A stretch of 64,000 bases of DNA from Cellulomonas sp. Root930 (GTDB lineage: Bacteria; Actinomycetota; Actinomycetes; Actinomycetales; Cellulomonadaceae): positions 1,529,256-1,593,255 of the forward strand of contig LMJI01000001.1 in the NCBI GenBank assembly GCA_001429255.1. Reading direction: 5' to 3'. The notes under the pieces are model-generated. The model was not told the origin of the DNA. It made no database searches and saw only the letters and a program-made list of their open reading frames with translations. The stretch's first letter is position 1. The number at the start of each line of letters is the position of its first letter. Below, in pieces: positions 28,007 to 37,341 of the stretch. The position numbers and the translations under genes are program-made.

Positions 28007-28183
28007 GCGGACAGGTCCTCCTCAGACGGAAACGTCGGACGGGCTCGATGTCTGGTTTCGGCCCGGTACGGGTCGACCTTGAGCGCGGGTCGCCGTGTGC
28101 GCCCCCGAATCACTCCAAGGGAGCAGCACCGGAGGTCAGAGCCTCCCCGAACGGGTGTCGGCACCGGGTCGTACGCTGCCGAG

Positions 28184-28882
28184 GTGATCGGAGCAGACAT
28201 CGAGTCGCCCCTTGCCCGCACCCGACGAGCGCGCCGCGTCGACCGTGCCCTGACCGTGCGGTACCCCGACGCGCACTGCGAGCTGGACTTCACCTCGCCG
28301 TTCGAGCTGCTGGTGGCCACGGTGCTCTCGGCGCAGACCACCGACGTCCGCGTGAACCTCACCACGCCGATCCTGTTCGCGCGCTACCCCGACGCCGCCG
28401 CGCTCGCGGCCGCCAACCCCGAGGAGCTGGAGGAGATCCTGCGGCCCACGGGGTTCTTCCGGGCCAAGGCCAGGTCGGTCATGGGCCTGTCCCGGGACCT
28501 GGTCGAGCGGTTCGGCGGACAGGTGCCGCCTCGGCTGACCGACCTGGTCACGCTGCCCGGCGTCGGGCGCAAGACCGCCAACGTGGTGCTCGGCAACGCG
28601 TTCGGCATCCCCGGCATCACCACGGACACCCACGTCATGCGCCTGTCCACGCGGCTCGGCTACACCACCAGCGAGGACCCCGTGGTGGTGGAGAAGGAGC
28701 TCGGCGCGCTGCTGCCGCGCAAGGACTGGACCATGGCCTCGCACCGGCTGATCTTCCACGGCCGGCGCACGTGCTTCGCGCGCAAGCCCGCGTGCGGCGC
28801 CTGCCCGGTGGCGTCGATGTGCCCGTCGGCCGGCATCGGGGAGCTCGATCCGGTGAAGGCGGCGGCGCTCGTCAAGCCATAG
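28184..28882 (+). CDS. nth: Endonuclease III
   Basis: A 232-residue DNA glycosylase/AP lyase that removes oxidised pyrimidines. The helix-hairpin-helix is [13 protein letters not shown] with catalytic K130, and the catalytic aspartate is D148 in TTDTHVMRL, at the same 18-residue spacing as in E. coli Nth. The [4Fe-4S] cysteines at the end ([17 protein letters not shown]) have Cx6Cx2Cx5C spacing. The GTG at 28184 follows TACGCT by six bases (leaderless pattern). Its last 11 bases overlap the end of the convergent alpha/beta gene. Confidence 0.95.
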   Translation: MIGADIESPLARTRRARRVDRALTVRYPDAHCELDFTSPFELLVATVLSAQTTDVRVNLTTPILFARYPDAAALAAANPEELEEILRPTGFFRAKARSVMGLSRDLVERFGGQVPPRLTDLVTLPGVGRKTANVVLGNAFGIPGITTDTHVMRLSTRLGYTTSEDPVVVEKELGALLPRKDWTMASHRLIFHGRRTCFARKPACGACPVASMCPSAGIGELDPVKAAALVKP

Positions 28883-29813
28883 CGGGGACGGTCTCGCGCA
28901 GCCAGGCCAGGAGCAGCTCGGTGACGCGGTCCGGGGCCTCCTCGGCGGGGAAGTGCCCCACCTGCGGCAGCAGCTCGAACTGGTAGCGGGACGCGACCAG
29001 GGCGGCCGTGTCCTTGGACAAGGTGGCGTGCGACGCCGGGCGGAGCCCGTCCCGGCCCCCGTGCAGCTGGAGCACGGGCAGGGCTCGGGTGTTCTCCTCG
29101 AGGTCCGCGTGGTAGCGCCGACCGTCGGGGCGGGGCATCGAGCGGACCAGCCAGCGCAGCTGCTCCATCTGGCTGTGCGCCGCGAACGGCACGCGCGCGG
29201 CGGACCGGTACGTCGCCTCGGCGCGGGCGTCCAGCCAGCCGGGCGCGCCGCCCCACTCGTGCAGCAGGCGGGCCACGAGATCGCCCTCCATGAGGGCGCG
29301 CTCCGGGAACGAGGGGAGCTGGGCGAACGCGAGCCGTCGCAGGGCGGCCAGGCGGACCGCGGCACGCGGGTGCCCGCGGGTGTCCAGCGGGTGCGGCGCG
29401 GCCAGGGCCCCGACCGCACGGACCCGGTCGGGGTGCAGACCGGCCATCGCCCACGCGATCTCGCCACCCGTGCCGCTGCCGACGACCACCGCGTCCGCGG
29501 CGCCCAACGACTGGATGACACCGGCCACGTCCGCCGCCAGCGTGGGGACGTCGTAGCCCTGCGGCGGCTTGTCCGAGCCGCCCGTGCCACGCACGTCCAT
29601 GGCCGCCACGCGGTACCCCGCGTCGGCGAGGGCGGGGAGCTGGTGCCGCCAGGCCCACCAGAACTGCGGGATGCCGTGCAGCAGGACGACCAGGGGTGCG
29701 TCCCGGTCGTCGGGGCCGGCGACAGCCGCGTGGAACCGTGCGCCGTTCGCGGCCACGTAGCGGTGCTCCCAGGGGCCGTCGATGAGGAGCGAGGCGGAGT
29801 CGACGGTGCTCAT
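28872..29813 (-). CDS. EphE-like alpha/beta hydrolase lacking the usual nucleophile
   Basis: A 313-residue alpha/beta-fold protein like the epoxide hydrolase group: oxyanion motif [34 protein letters not shown], and a late catalytic histidine in [14 protein letters not shown]. At the nucleophile elbow, where relatives have GHDWGG or GxSxG, this one has VGSGTGG, with glycine at position 114. It may be inactive or use a different mechanism. Its place next to nth matches mycobacterial ephE. Start ATG 29813; it ends overlapping the 3' end of nth by 11 bases. Confidence 0.8.
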   Translation of the reverse strand: MSTVDSASLLIDGPWEHRYVAANGARFHAAVAGPDDRDAPLVVLLHGIPQFWWAWRHQLPALADAGYRVAAMDVRGTGGSDKPPQGYDVPTLAADVAGVIQSLGAADAVVVGSGTGGEIAWAMAGLHPDRVRAVGALAAPHPLDTRGHPRAAVRLAALRRLAFAQLPSFPERALMEGDLVARLLHEWGGAPGWLDARAEATYRSAARVPFAAHSQMEQLRWLVRSMPRPDGRRYHADLEENTRALPVLQLHGGRDGLRPASHATLSKDTAALVASRYQFELLPQVGHFPAEEAPDRVTELLLAWLRETVPAMA

Positions 29814-29823
29814 CGGTGCGAAC

Positions 29824-31104
29824 CTACCGGTTCCCGCGCTCGGTGCGGGAGGCTGTCGCCGCCTCCCGGGCGTGATGTCGGTCGCGCTGCGCGAGGGCGC
29901 CACCGCCGAGCAGGGCGGCGGCGAGCGACGCGACCAGCACCGAGACGACCACGTGCTCGTCGTGCGGGCTGCCGGCCCCGAACGCCAGCTCGCCCACCAG
30001 GAGGGACACGGTGAACCCGATCCCGCCGAGCAGCCCGACCGCGCCGACGTCGGCCCAGCCGAGCCCGGGGGCCAGCGCGGCGCGCGTGAAGCGGGCGACC
30101 AGGTACGTGGCGCCGAGGATGCCGATCGGCTTGCCGAGCACCAGGCCCAGGGCAACCCCCTGTGCCACGGGGTCGGCGAAGGTCGTCTGCAGCGCGTCGG
30201 CCGTGAGCGTGACCCCGGCGGCGAACAGCGCGAACACCGGCACCGCGATGCCGGCGGACAGCGGGCGCCAGGCGTGCTCCCACCGCTCGGCCAGCGACTC
30301 GCTCGGAAGCTCCGTCAGGTGCAGTGCCCGTCGGGTGGCCTCCTGCGTGCCCGGCACGACGAGACCCAGCGCCACGCCGGCGATCGTCGCGTGCACCCCG
30401 GACGCGTGCACCGCGGCCCACGCCACCACCCCGAGCGGCACCAGCAGCCACCCGCTGACCCACCCCCGCCGGATGACGAGCGCGAACACGACCACGGTGG
30501 CGGCGCCGGCGCCGAGCCAGAGGGCCGAGACGGACTCGGTGTAGACGACCCCGATCACGATGATCGCCAGCAGGTCGTCGACCACGGCGAGCGTGAGCAG
30601 GAACGCGCGCAGGGCGTTCGGCAGGCTGCGGCCGACGATCGCGAGGACGGAGACCGCGAACGCGATGTCGGTGGCCGTCGGCACGGCCCAGCCGCGCGCG
30701 TTCCCGTCGGCCGCCGTCAGGTTGACGGCCAGGTAGAAGATCGCCGGCACGAGCATGCCGCCGACCGCCGCGACGATGGGCACCACCGCGGTGCTCGGGT
30801 TGCGCAGCTCTCCGGCGACGATCTCGCGCTTGAGCTCGAGGCCGACGACGAAGAAGAAGACCGCCAGCAGGCCGTCGGTCGCCCAGGTGGCCAACGTGAG
30901 GTCCAGGTGCAGCGCCGCGGGTCCGACGACGGTGTCGGAGACCGCCGTGTAGGACGACGGGTCGACGTTGGCCCAGAGCAGGGCGACGACCGTCCCGGCC
31001 AGCAGCAGCGCGCCGCCGACGCGCTCCTCGCGCAGGGTGTCGAGCAGGTTGCGCTCGGAACCGGGGGAGAGGGCGGCGAACAGGCGGCGGGCGGGGGTGG
31101 GCAC
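29824..31104 (-). CDS. nhaA: Na+/H+ antiporter NhaA
   Basis: A 426-residue antiporter that exchanges cytoplasmic Na+ for external H+. It has about twelve membrane helices, the GLELKREIVAGELRNP and PTATDIAFAV motifs, and the essential aspartate pair in VVDDLLAI (D163/D164 in E. coli). Late motifs GKPIGILGATYL and GGIGFTVSLLV are also family signatures. The GTG at 31104 with CCGGAGGT five bases ahead is preferred to an upstream GTG in the longer frame. It follows glnR on the same strand (70-bp gap) and lies 10 bp before the EphE-like gene. Confidence 0.93.
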   Translation of the reverse strand: MPTPARRLFAALSPGSERNLLDTLREERVGGALLLAGTVVALLWANVDPSSYTAVSDTVVGPAALHLDLTLATWATDGLLAVFFFVVGLELKREIVAGELRNPSTAVVPIVAAVGGMLVPAIFYLAVNLTAADGNARGWAVPTATDIAFAVSVLAIVGRSLPNALRAFLLTLAVVDDLLAIIVIGVVYTESVSALWLGAGAATVVVFALVIRRGWVSGWLLVPLGVVAWAAVHASGVHATIAGVALGLVVPGTQEATRRALHLTELPSESLAERWEHAWRPLSAGIAVPVFALFAAGVTLTADALQTTFADPVAQGVALGLVLGKPIGILGATYLVARFTRAALAPGLGWADVGAVGLLGGIGFTVSLLVGELAFGAGSPHDEHVVVSVLVASLAAALLGGGALAQRDRHHAREAATASRTERGNR

Positions 31105-31174
31105 GTGGACCTCCGGGCAGGCGGGAGCGACTGCCGACCAGGCTTCCCGGCACACCTGGGGTCAGGCTAGCGGG

Positions 31175-31903
31175 CTACGCCTCCGCGGGCTCCGGTAGCT
31201 CGGCGCGACCCTCGACGGCGCCGCGGCGGTCCTTCGGCGGGTCGAAGCGGTAGCCGACGTTGCGGACCGTGCCGATGAGCTGCTCGTGCTCGGGCCCGAG
31301 CTTGGCGCGCAGGCGTCGGACGTGCACGTCGACCGTCCGGGTGCCTCCGTAGTAGTCGTAGCCCCAGACCTCCTGCAGCAGCTGGGCGCGGGTGAACACG
31401 CGGCCCGGGTGCTGCACGAGGTACTTGAGGAGCTCGAACTCCTTGTAGGTGAGGTCCAGGGGCCGCCCGCGCAGGCGAGCGGTGTAGCCGCCGGCGTCGA
31501 TGGTGAGCTCGCCCGACGAGATCTCCTGCGGGGCGTCGTCGTAGCCCGCGGTGGCCGCGCGCTCCATGACGAGCCGGAAGCGCGTCTCCACCTCAGCCGG
31601 GTTGGCCGTCTCCAGGATGATGTCGTCCGCGCCCCACTCGGCGGTGACGACCGTGAGGCCGCCCTCGGTGAGCACGAGGATGAGGGGGACGGTCAGGCCG
31701 GTGGCGCGCAGGAGCCGGCACGTGGTCCTGGCGGTGACCAGGTCCCGCCGCGCGTCGAGCACGACGATGTCCGCATCCGGTGCGTCCACGAGAGCCGACG
31801 GTTCGACGGGGAGCACACGGACGCGATGGGACAACAGACCGAGGGCCGGGAGCACCTGGGCGGAGCCCCCGGACGCTGGAGTGAGCAGCAGCAGATCTGC
31901 CAC
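31175..31903 (-). CDS. glnR: Orphan nitrogen response regulator GlnR
   Basis: A 242-residue OmpR-type regulator. The receiver domain is atypical but keeps VLDARRDL; in actinobacterial GlnR this aspartate is held for structure, not phosphorylated by a partner kinase, and none is adjacent here. The winged helix is [55 protein letters not shown] followed by [12 protein letters not shown], nearly the family consensus. It controls nitrogen assimilation genes. The GTG at 31903 has GGGGAGG upstream. A perfect GlnR-type box stands 105 bp upstream in the divergent promoter region. Confidence 0.9.
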   Translation of the reverse strand: MADLLLLTPASGGSAQVLPALGLLSHRVRVLPVEPSALVDAPDADIVVLDARRDLVTARTTCRLLRATGLTVPLILVLTEGGLTVVTAEWGADDIILETANPAEVETRFRLVMERAATAGYDDAPQEISSGELTIDAGGYTARLRGRPLDLTYKEFELLKYLVQHPGRVFTRAQLLQEVWGYDYYGGTRTVDVHVRRLRAKLGPEHEQLIGTVRNVGYRFDPPKDRRGAVEGRAELPEPAEA

Positions 31904-32007
31904 CTGGAACCTCCCCGCGTGCGAGTGGGGGCCACGGTACCGCGCGCTACGGCCAGGTTGCGCGGCTGTGTCGAGGGCTGGCGTGGCATCCCCCACACGG
32001 ATGACCT

Positions 32008-32023
32008 GTAACGCGGGTGAAAC
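32008..32023. promoter_or_regulatory. GlnR binding box
   Basis: GTAAC-GCGGGT-GAAAC fits the actinobacterial GlnR consensus gTnAc-n6-GaAAc exactly. It lies between glnR (minus) and the membrane gene at 32135 (plus), so it could serve autoregulation or nitrogen control of the divergent gene. Confidence 0.7.
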
Positions 32024-32134
32024 GGTGCCGAGATGCGACAATCGGCGGCGTGCTCCTCCCCTCCCTGCAGACCGGTCGCCCGTGCGCGCTCTCGCCGTCG
32101 GCGTCCGTGACCCCCGCGGGACGGTAGGAGACCC

Positions 32135-32869
32135 ATGCAGCTCGCTACCCGGGCGGTCGTCACGGCCGTGCTCGCCGCCGCCGTCGCCGTCGCCGGCTAC
32201 CTCGGCGGCCTCCCGCTGAGCATCACCGCCGCCGTGCTCGCGGTCGTCTTCGCGCTCGGCTGGCCGGCCCTCGCAGGCCTCCCGTTCATCCCGGGCTCCG
32301 CCGCCGTGGTCGCGCTCGGGGGAGTCGGGGCCGTCACGGTCGTCCACCTCACCACCACGCAGCCGTACCTGCGGGACCTGCCGGTGGTGTTCGCGGCGGC
32401 GATCCTGCTGGCCTTCGTCAACGAGCTCCTGCGTCGCGACGGCCGCACCCGGCTGGTCGAGTCGGTGTCGGGGACCGTCGCCGGGACCCTCGTCGCCGTC
32501 GCGGTGTCCGGCTGGGTCGCGATCGGCCGGACCCCCGGGGGCGAGCCGATCGTCGTCGCCGGGGCGCTGGCGCTGGCCGTGGGCTCCGCCGTGGTGGCGC
32601 TGCACCTGGCGCCGTGGGTCGGTGCGCTGGTCACGGCGGGCGCGTCGGCCGCTGCCGGCACCCTGGGCGCGCTGCTGCTCCCCGGGATCGATCCCCTCGC
32701 CGGTGCGCTGCTGGGCCTCGCGGTCGGCATCCTCGTCGCCACCCTGCACGCGCTCTTCGACCAGCTGCCCTCGCTCGAGCGCCGCTGGCCGTCGCTCGCC
32801 GCGGTGACCCTGCCGGTGACGGTGACCGGCATCCTCGTGTACGTCGTCGGCCGGGTCCTGGTGGGCTGA
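32135..32869 (+). CDS. Multi-pass membrane protein of unknown function
   Basis: A 244-residue hydrophobic protein with about seven membrane helices (roughly 5-25, 30-48, 52-75, 83-97, 110-128, 138-185 as two or three, and 190-212), ending with a last helix at 222-242. A short polar segment ([18 protein letters not shown]) lies in the middle. Similar proteins occur ahead of thioredoxin genes in related actinobacteria but have no assigned role. The stop is one base from the next start region (GTG at 32872), so the pair is probably one transcript. Divergent glnR and the GlnR box upstream suggest nitrogen-linked control. Confidence 0.75.
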   Translation: MQLATRAVVTAVLAAAVAVAGYLGGLPLSITAAVLAVVFALGWPALAGLPFIPGSAAVVALGGVGAVTVVHLTTTQPYLRDLPVVFAAAILLAFVNELLRRDGRTRLVESVSGTVAGTLVAVAVSGWVAIGRTPGGEPIVVAGALALAVGSAVVALHLAPWVGALVTAGASAAAGTLGALLLPGIDPLAGALLGLAVGILVATLHALFDQLPSLERRWPSLAAVTLPVTVTGILVYVVGRVLVG

Positions 32870-32871
32870 CC

Positions 32872-33336
32872 GTGCCCCGCATCGTCCTCGTCGTCGCCGT
32901 GCTGGCCCTGGCCACCGGGCTCGGGCTCTGGTGGCGCGCGCGCAACGGCCGGTACACCGCGGTCGACCCGGCGCTGCTGGCGTCGGCTCCGGCGGACGCC
33001 GCCGACGACTTGCGCCTGACCCCGGCCCAGCTGGGTGCTCCGCTCGGCGCCCGGGCTACGTTCGTGCAGTTCTCCAGCGAGGTCTGCGCACCGTGCCGCC
33101 GCACCCACGCGGTGCTCGCGCAGCTGGTGTCCGAGCGCGAGGGCCTCTCACACGTCGAGATGGACGTGGTCGAGCACCTCGATCTCGTGCGACGCTTCGA
33201 CATCATGCGCACCCCGACCACGCTCCTGCTCGACGCCGACGGCGTCGTGGTCGGTCGCATGTCCGGTGCCACCGACCGTCGCCACGCGCTCGCTGCGCTC
33301 GAGGCGTCGTGTCCGGGCGGGGTCCCCGCCGTCTGA
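32872..33336 (+). CDS. Membrane-anchored thioredoxin-like protein
   Basis: A 154-residue protein: an N-terminal membrane segment or signal (residues 1-20), then a thioredoxin fold with the active-site pair in [12 protein letters not shown] (CxxC form CAPC), [16 protein letters not shown] with the cis-proline, and a last helix. A lipobox is not evident. The CAPC active site indicates disulfide reductase or oxidase activity on the outer membrane face. It follows the membrane gene by two bases and precedes a DUF4395 gene, a pairing common in actinobacteria. Confidence 0.87.
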   Translation: MPRIVLVVAVLALATGLGLWWRARNGRYTAVDPALLASAPADAADDLRLTPAQLGAPLGARATFVQFSSEVCAPCRRTHAVLAQLVSEREGLSHVEMDVVEHLDLVRRFDIMRTPTTLLLDADGVVVGRMSGATDRRHALAALEASCPGGVPAV

Positions 33337-33422
33337 CGCCGCGCTCCTCGGGGGGCGACTGCCGGCCGTGCGGTGATCCCGGCCGACGGACCCCACCCCC
33401 TCGCACGACCCCAGGAGCCCCC

Positions 33423-33884
33423 ATGAGCACGCCCGTACGCACTGACGCCCCCGCCGGCATCGATCCCCGCGGCCCGCGCTTCGGCGCCGCCGTCACCCTC
33501 GTCCTGCTCGTCGCCGTGCTGCTGCTCGGCACCACCCCCGCGGCCTACGTGGTCCTCGCGGTGGTCGTCGCGAGCTTCGCGCTCGGGGCGTTCGGCGGCA
33601 TCGGCCGCACCTGGCAGGGCTGGGTGTTCAAGAAGGTCGTCCGCCCGCGCCTGGCGCCGCCGACCGAGCTCGAGGACCCCCGCCCGCCGACGTTCGCGCA
33701 GCTGGTCGGCCTGATCATCACCGGCGCCGGTCTCGTGCTCGGGCTCGCCGGCGTGAGCGCCGCCGTGCCCGTCGCGGCCGCGTTCGCCCTGGTGGCGGCG
33801 TTCCTCAACGCGGTGTTCGGCCTGTGCCTCGGGTGCGAGCTGTACCTGCTCGGCCTGCGCGTGCGCTCGGGCCGGACGGCCTAG
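33423..33884 (+). CDS. DUF4395 membrane protein
   Basis: A 153-residue protein with four membrane helices (about 22-40, 42-60, 95-113 and 115-135). The N-terminal IDPRGPRFGAAVTLV and the conserved GLCLGCELYLLGLR, with its cysteine pair near the end, define the DUF4395 family. These usually sit with thioredoxin-like genes, as here (32872-33336), and are thought to take part in thiol chemistry at the membrane. The stop codon TAG shares bases with the convergent DsrE gene's stop (CTAG). Confidence 0.87.
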   Translation: MSTPVRTDAPAGIDPRGPRFGAAVTLVLLVAVLLLGTTPAAYVVLAVVVASFALGAFGGIGRTWQGWVFKKVVRPRLAPPTELEDPRPPTFAQLVGLIITGAGLVLGLAGVSAAVPVAAAFALVAAFLNAVFGLCLGCELYLLGLRVRSGRTA

Positions 33885-34252
33885 TAGACGAGCGCCTGCG
33901 CGCGCTCCGCGAGCGACTCCTCGACGAACACGGCGGCGCCCGCGATCCGGACGCCGGGCAGCACGTCGTCCGGCCCGATGCCCCGGCGCGCGGCGCACTG
34001 CGTGCACACGGTCACGCGACCCCCCTCGAGCACCAGGTCCAGCAGCTCGGCGAGCGGGGTCGCGTGCTCGAGCACCAGGTCGCCCGCGCGCTCCGGCAGG
34101 GCGAACCACGCCGACTCGCCCGTGAGCCAGAGGCTGACCTCGGCGCCGGCAGCGACCGCCGCGGCGGCCACCGTGAAGGCCTGGTTGGTGGCCTCCGGGC
34201 GCTCGGTGCCGGACGTGGTCTTGATCACGAGGGGGCGTGGCGTGGGGGTCAT
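33881..34252 (-). CDS. DsrE-family protein
   Basis: A 123-residue DsrE/F-like protein: LVIKTTSGTERPEATNQAFTVAAAAVAAGAEVSLWLTGES begins the Rossmann-like fold, and TVCTQCAARRGI contains a CxxC pair at the usual sulfur-acceptor site. The family handles sulfur transfer or acts as subunits of such complexes. A TAACCT six bases before the ATG suggests leaderless expression. It converges on the DUF4395 gene, their stops overlapping. Confidence 0.83.
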   Translation of the reverse strand: MTPTPRPLVIKTTSGTERPEATNQAFTVAAAAVAAGAEVSLWLTGESAWFALPERAGDLVLEHATPLAELLDLVLEGGRVTVCTQCAARRGIGPDDVLPGVRIAGAAVFVEESLAERAQALVY

Positions 34253-34292
34253 CGGAACAGGTTAGGGGTGCGCTCTCGTTAGGATCGTCGGC

Positions 34293-34400
34293 ATGACTGC
34301 ACTCGAGGGAGTCTTCATCGGCCTGCTGGTCGCGGCGACGCTCGTCATCGGCTGGTTCGCCTGCTTCGTCGTCTACCGGCTCTACAAGGGCCAGCGCTGA
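34293..34400 (+). CDS. Single-helix membrane miniprotein (35 aa)
   Basis: MTALEGVFIGLLVAATLVIGWFACFVVYRLYKGQR: one membrane helix (residues 7-28) with a positive C-terminal tail. TAGGAT stands seven bases before the ATG, a leaderless pattern. It lies between the divergent DsrE gene and the nitrobindin-like gene. Homologues of this size are often unannotated. Function unknown. Confidence 0.65.
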   Translation: MTALEGVFIGLLVAATLVIGWFACFVVYRLYKGQR

Positions 34401-34431
34401 CGTCATGCCCTGACTGACTGGGAGGACCGCT

Positions 34432-35013
34432 GTGCCGTTCGTGCTGCCCGACCCCGAGGGGCTCGCTCCCGAGGTCTACCCGCTGGCCTGGCTCCTCGGC
34501 ACCTGGCGCGGTGAGGGAGTCGTCGACTACCCCGGCATCGACGAGGCGACGTTCACGCAGGAGATCGTCATCGCCAGCGACGGCGGACCGTACCTGTCGT
34601 ACACGTCGACCATCCGGCTCGTCGTGGCGCCGTCCGACACGGCCGCGCTCGAGGACGAGCCGCCCGCCCCGGTCTGGCAGACGGAGTCCGGCTACTGGCG
34701 GATCCCGCCCGAGCGGCCCACCGACTGGGGACTCACCGAGGAGCAGCACCCGGTCGAGCTGCTGGTCGCCGACCCGTCGGGCCATGTCGCCCTGTACATC
34801 GGCGCGGTGGGCAAGGGCCGGATCGACCTGGTCAGCGACGCGATCGTCCGCGCGGCCAGCGGTGCCGAGGTCAGCGCCGGCAAGCGCCTGTACGGCCTGG
34901 TGAACGGTGAGCTCATGTGGGCGCACGACATCGCGGCGTTCGGCCACCCCATGCAGTCCTACGCCTCCGGCCGCCTCGCGCGCGCCGAGGCCCTCTCCGA
35001 CGACGAGGCCTGA
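34432..35013 (+). CDS. Nitrobindin-like (FABP family, DUF1794) protein
   Basis: A 193-residue beta-barrel protein. The signature LLGTWRGEGVVDYPGIDEATFTQEI is at residues 21-45, and the late WAHDIAAFGHPMQSYASGRLAR carries the histidine that ligates heme in Rv2717c-type nitrobindins. The family binds ferric heme and can isomerise peroxynitrite. GGGAGG precedes the GTG. Its stop overlaps the ygfZ start (TGATG). Confidence 0.87.
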   Translation: MPFVLPDPEGLAPEVYPLAWLLGTWRGEGVVDYPGIDEATFTQEIVIASDGGPYLSYTSTIRLVVAPSDTAALEDEPPAPVWQTESGYWRIPPERPTDWGLTEEQHPVELLVADPSGHVALYIGAVGKGRIDLVSDAIVRAASGAEVSAGKRLYGLVNGELMWAHDIAAFGHPMQSYASGRLARAEALSDDEA

Positions 35014-36200
35014 TGACCACCGACGCACCCGTAGAGACCCCGGCATCGCACGGCGAGCCCCCGCGGCACAGCAGCCCCCTGCTGGCCCGGCGGGGTGCGG
35101 TCCGGGCCGCGGGTCCCGACGACGGCGTCGCGTGGCACTACGGCGACCCGACGGCCGAGCAGCGCGCCCTGTCCCGCGGCGGCGCCGTGGTCGACCAGTC
35201 CCATCTGGGCGTGGTCACCGTCACCGGTCCGGACCGGTTGTCCTGGCTGAACTCGATCACCTCGCAGGAGCTGACCACGCTGGCCCCGCGGACGTCGACC
35301 GAGCTGCTGGTGCTCAGCCCGCAGGGGCACGTCGAGCACGCGGCGGGGGTGGTCGACGACGGCGAGACCACCTGGCTGCTCACCGAGACGCCGATCGGGC
35401 TCGCTGCGTGGCTGAACCGGATGAAGTTCATGCTCCGGGTCGAGATCGCGGACGTGACCGACGACTGGGCGGCGATCGGCGAGCCCGTCGACGCGGAGGG
35501 CACCGCGGACGAGCCGATCACCTGGCGCGACCCGTGGCCGACCACCGGCGTCGGCGGCACGCGGTACGGGCCGGCCGACGACGAGCACCCCGGCGCGGAC
35601 CGCGACTGGCGGCTCGTGCTGGTGCCGCGCGACCGGCTGGTCGAGGAGGTGCGCGCCCGGGAGGCCGCCGGCTGGCCGCTCGTCGGCACGTGGGCCAGCG
35701 AAGCCGCGCGTGTCGAGGCGTGGCGTCCGCGCGCGTCCCACGAGGTCGACCACCGGACCATCCCGCACGAGCTCGACTGGCTGCGCACCGCCGTGCACCT
35801 GACCAAGGGCTGCTACCGCGGGCAGGAGACGGTCGCGCGCGTGCACAACCTCGGCCGGCCGCCGCGCCGCCTGGTGATGCTGCACCTCGACGGGTCCGGG
35901 CACCTGCTGCCCGAGCCCGGTGCCGCGGTGCACGACGTGGTGAAGACGGACAGCTCGCAGGAGCCCGGACGGGTGGTCGGTCAGGTGACCACCGTCGCGC
36001 GGCACCACGAGCTCGGCCCGGTCGCGCTCGCCGTGGTGAAGCGGTCGGTGCCGTCGGACACCGAGCTGGTGGTCGACAGCGAGGCCGGTGCGGTCGCCGC
36101 CGGGCAGGAGCAGATCGTGCCCGGTGACGGGGTATCCGTGGACCGCCCGGCCGCCCGCGGACCCCTGACCCGCGGCCTGGGGCAGCACCCGATGCTGTGA
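35013..36200 (+). CDS. ygfZ: Folate-binding YgfZ/GcvT-like protein
   Basis: A 395-residue protein of the tetrahydrofolate-binding YgfZ family, which helps iron-sulfur protein maturation. The family-defining KGCYRGQETVARVHNLGRPPRRLV is at about 269-292. The N-terminal folate-domain motif HLGVVTVTGPDRLSWLNSITSQEL is at about 64-88. The Asp-rich insertion around 185-200 is longer than in E. coli. Its start overlaps the previous stop; the nitrobindin-YgfZ pair is a common actinobacterial arrangement. Confidence 0.92.
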   Translation: MTTDAPVETPASHGEPPRHSSPLLARRGAVRAAGPDDGVAWHYGDPTAEQRALSRGGAVVDQSHLGVVTVTGPDRLSWLNSITSQELTTLAPRTSTELLVLSPQGHVEHAAGVVDDGETTWLLTETPIGLAAWLNRMKFMLRVEIADVTDDWAAIGEPVDAEGTADEPITWRDPWPTTGVGGTRYGPADDEHPGADRDWRLVLVPRDRLVEEVRAREAAGWPLVGTWASEAARVEAWRPRASHEVDHRTIPHELDWLRTAVHLTKGCYRGQETVARVHNLGRPPRRLVMLHLDGSGHLLPEPGAAVHDVVKTDSSQEPGRVVGQVTTVARHHELGPVALAVVKRSVPSDTELVVDSEAGAVAAGQEQIVPGDGVSVDRPAARGPLTRGLGQHPML

Positions 36201-36207
36201 GCTCCTC

Positions 36208-37308
36208 GTGACGGGCACCGACTCACGCGCCCGCCTGGTGATCAGGGCGCGGGTCCGGCAGGGGTCGTCCCGCGTGCGGGCGGCCTGGTTCCCGATCCTC
36301 CAGGCGTCGCTGGCCGCGGCGATCTCGTTCGCCATCGCCAAGTACGCCGTGGGTCACCCGTACCCGTTCTTCGCGCCCGTCAGCGCCTGGATCGCCCTCG
36401 GGTTCACCACCGACCGGTCCGTGCGGCGGGTGGCGGAGCTGGCGGTCGGGGTGGCGATCGGCGTCGGGCTCGGGGACCTGCTGGTGCACCTCATCGGCAA
36501 CGGTCCCTGGCAGGTCGCCGTGGTCCTGTTCATCGCCGCGATCCTGGCCCGGTTCCTCGACCGCGGCGGGATGCTCACCACGCAGGCGGGCGTGCAGGCG
36601 CTGGTCATCGTCGGCCTGCCGGCGGTCGCCGCGACCGGTGGTCCCCTCGGCCGGTGGATCGATGCCGCGATCGGCGGTGCGGTGGCGCTCGCGGTCGCGC
36701 TGCTCACCCCGCGCGACCCGCGGCGGCACCTGCGGACCCTCGCGCGGGCCGCGGTGGAGGACCTGGCCGCCGTGCTCCGCCTCCTGGCCAGCGGGCTGCG
36801 GACCGGGTCGACGGACGACGTGCAGGACGCGCTGGTGCGCGGGCGGGCGTCCCAGCCGGCCCTCGACGAGTGGTCCGAGACCGCGACGAGCGCGACCGAG
36901 CTGGCCCGGGTGTCCCCGGCCATCCGCAAGTACCGCGAGGAGCTGGCGGGGCTCGGTGGCAACGCGGTGCTCATCGACCGCGCCATGCGCAACGCCCGCG
37001 TCCTGGCCCGCCGGTCCCGGTCGACGGTGGACGCGCAGAGCCACGACCTGACGACGATCGCCGCGCAGGTGGAGGACACCGCGCGTGCGGCCGACGAGCT
37101 CGCCGCCGCCCTCGGCTCCGGGCGCGACCCGGAGCGGGCACGGTCGCAGCTGCTCGCCGTCGCCGGGGCGCTCGACCCGTTCCAGCTGGCCGCCCGCGAC
37201 TGGCAGGTGCAGAGCCTCGTCCTGCTGCAGCGCTCGCTGGTGGTCGACCTGCTGGAGGCGGCCGGCGTCCCGCCGCGCGAGGCCCGCGACTCCCTGCCGC
37301 AGATCTGA
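36208..37308 (+). CDS. FUSC/aromatic acid exporter-like membrane protein
   Basis: A 366-residue protein: the first 160 residues hold about six membrane helices (AWFPILQASLAAAISFAIAKYAVGHPYPFFAPVSAWIALGFTTDRSVRR is the FUSC start), and the rest is a cytoplasmic helical region (HLRTLARAAVEDLAAVLRLLASGLR and further coiled segments). FUSC proteins form efflux channels for aromatic acids or related compounds. GTG 36208 follows the ygfZ stop by seven bases. A hairpin overlapping the end at 37309 probably terminates the transcript. Confidence 0.83.
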   Translation: MTGTDSRARLVIRARVRQGSSRVRAAWFPILQASLAAAISFAIAKYAVGHPYPFFAPVSAWIALGFTTDRSVRRVAELAVGVAIGVGLGDLLVHLIGNGPWQVAVVLFIAAILARFLDRGGMLTTQAGVQALVIVGLPAVAATGGPLGRWIDAAIGGAVALAVALLTPRDPRRHLRTLARAAVEDLAAVLRLLASGLRTGSTDDVQDALVRGRASQPALDEWSETATSATELARVSPAIRKYREELAGLGGNAVLIDRAMRNARVLARRSRSTVDAQSHDLTTIAAQVEDTARAADELAAALGSGRDPERARSQLLAVAGALDPFQLAARDWQVQSLVLLQRSLVVDLLEAAGVPPREARDSLPQI

Positions 37309-37324
37309 CCCGCGGACCCGCGGG
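37309..37324 (+). terminator. Small hairpin after the FUSC gene
   Basis: Perfect 6-bp arms CCCGCG/CGCGGG around GACC, starting right after the stop. Short, so only a moderate terminator. Confidence 0.5.
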
Positions 37325-37341
37325 TTCGGTACGGTCGCTGC

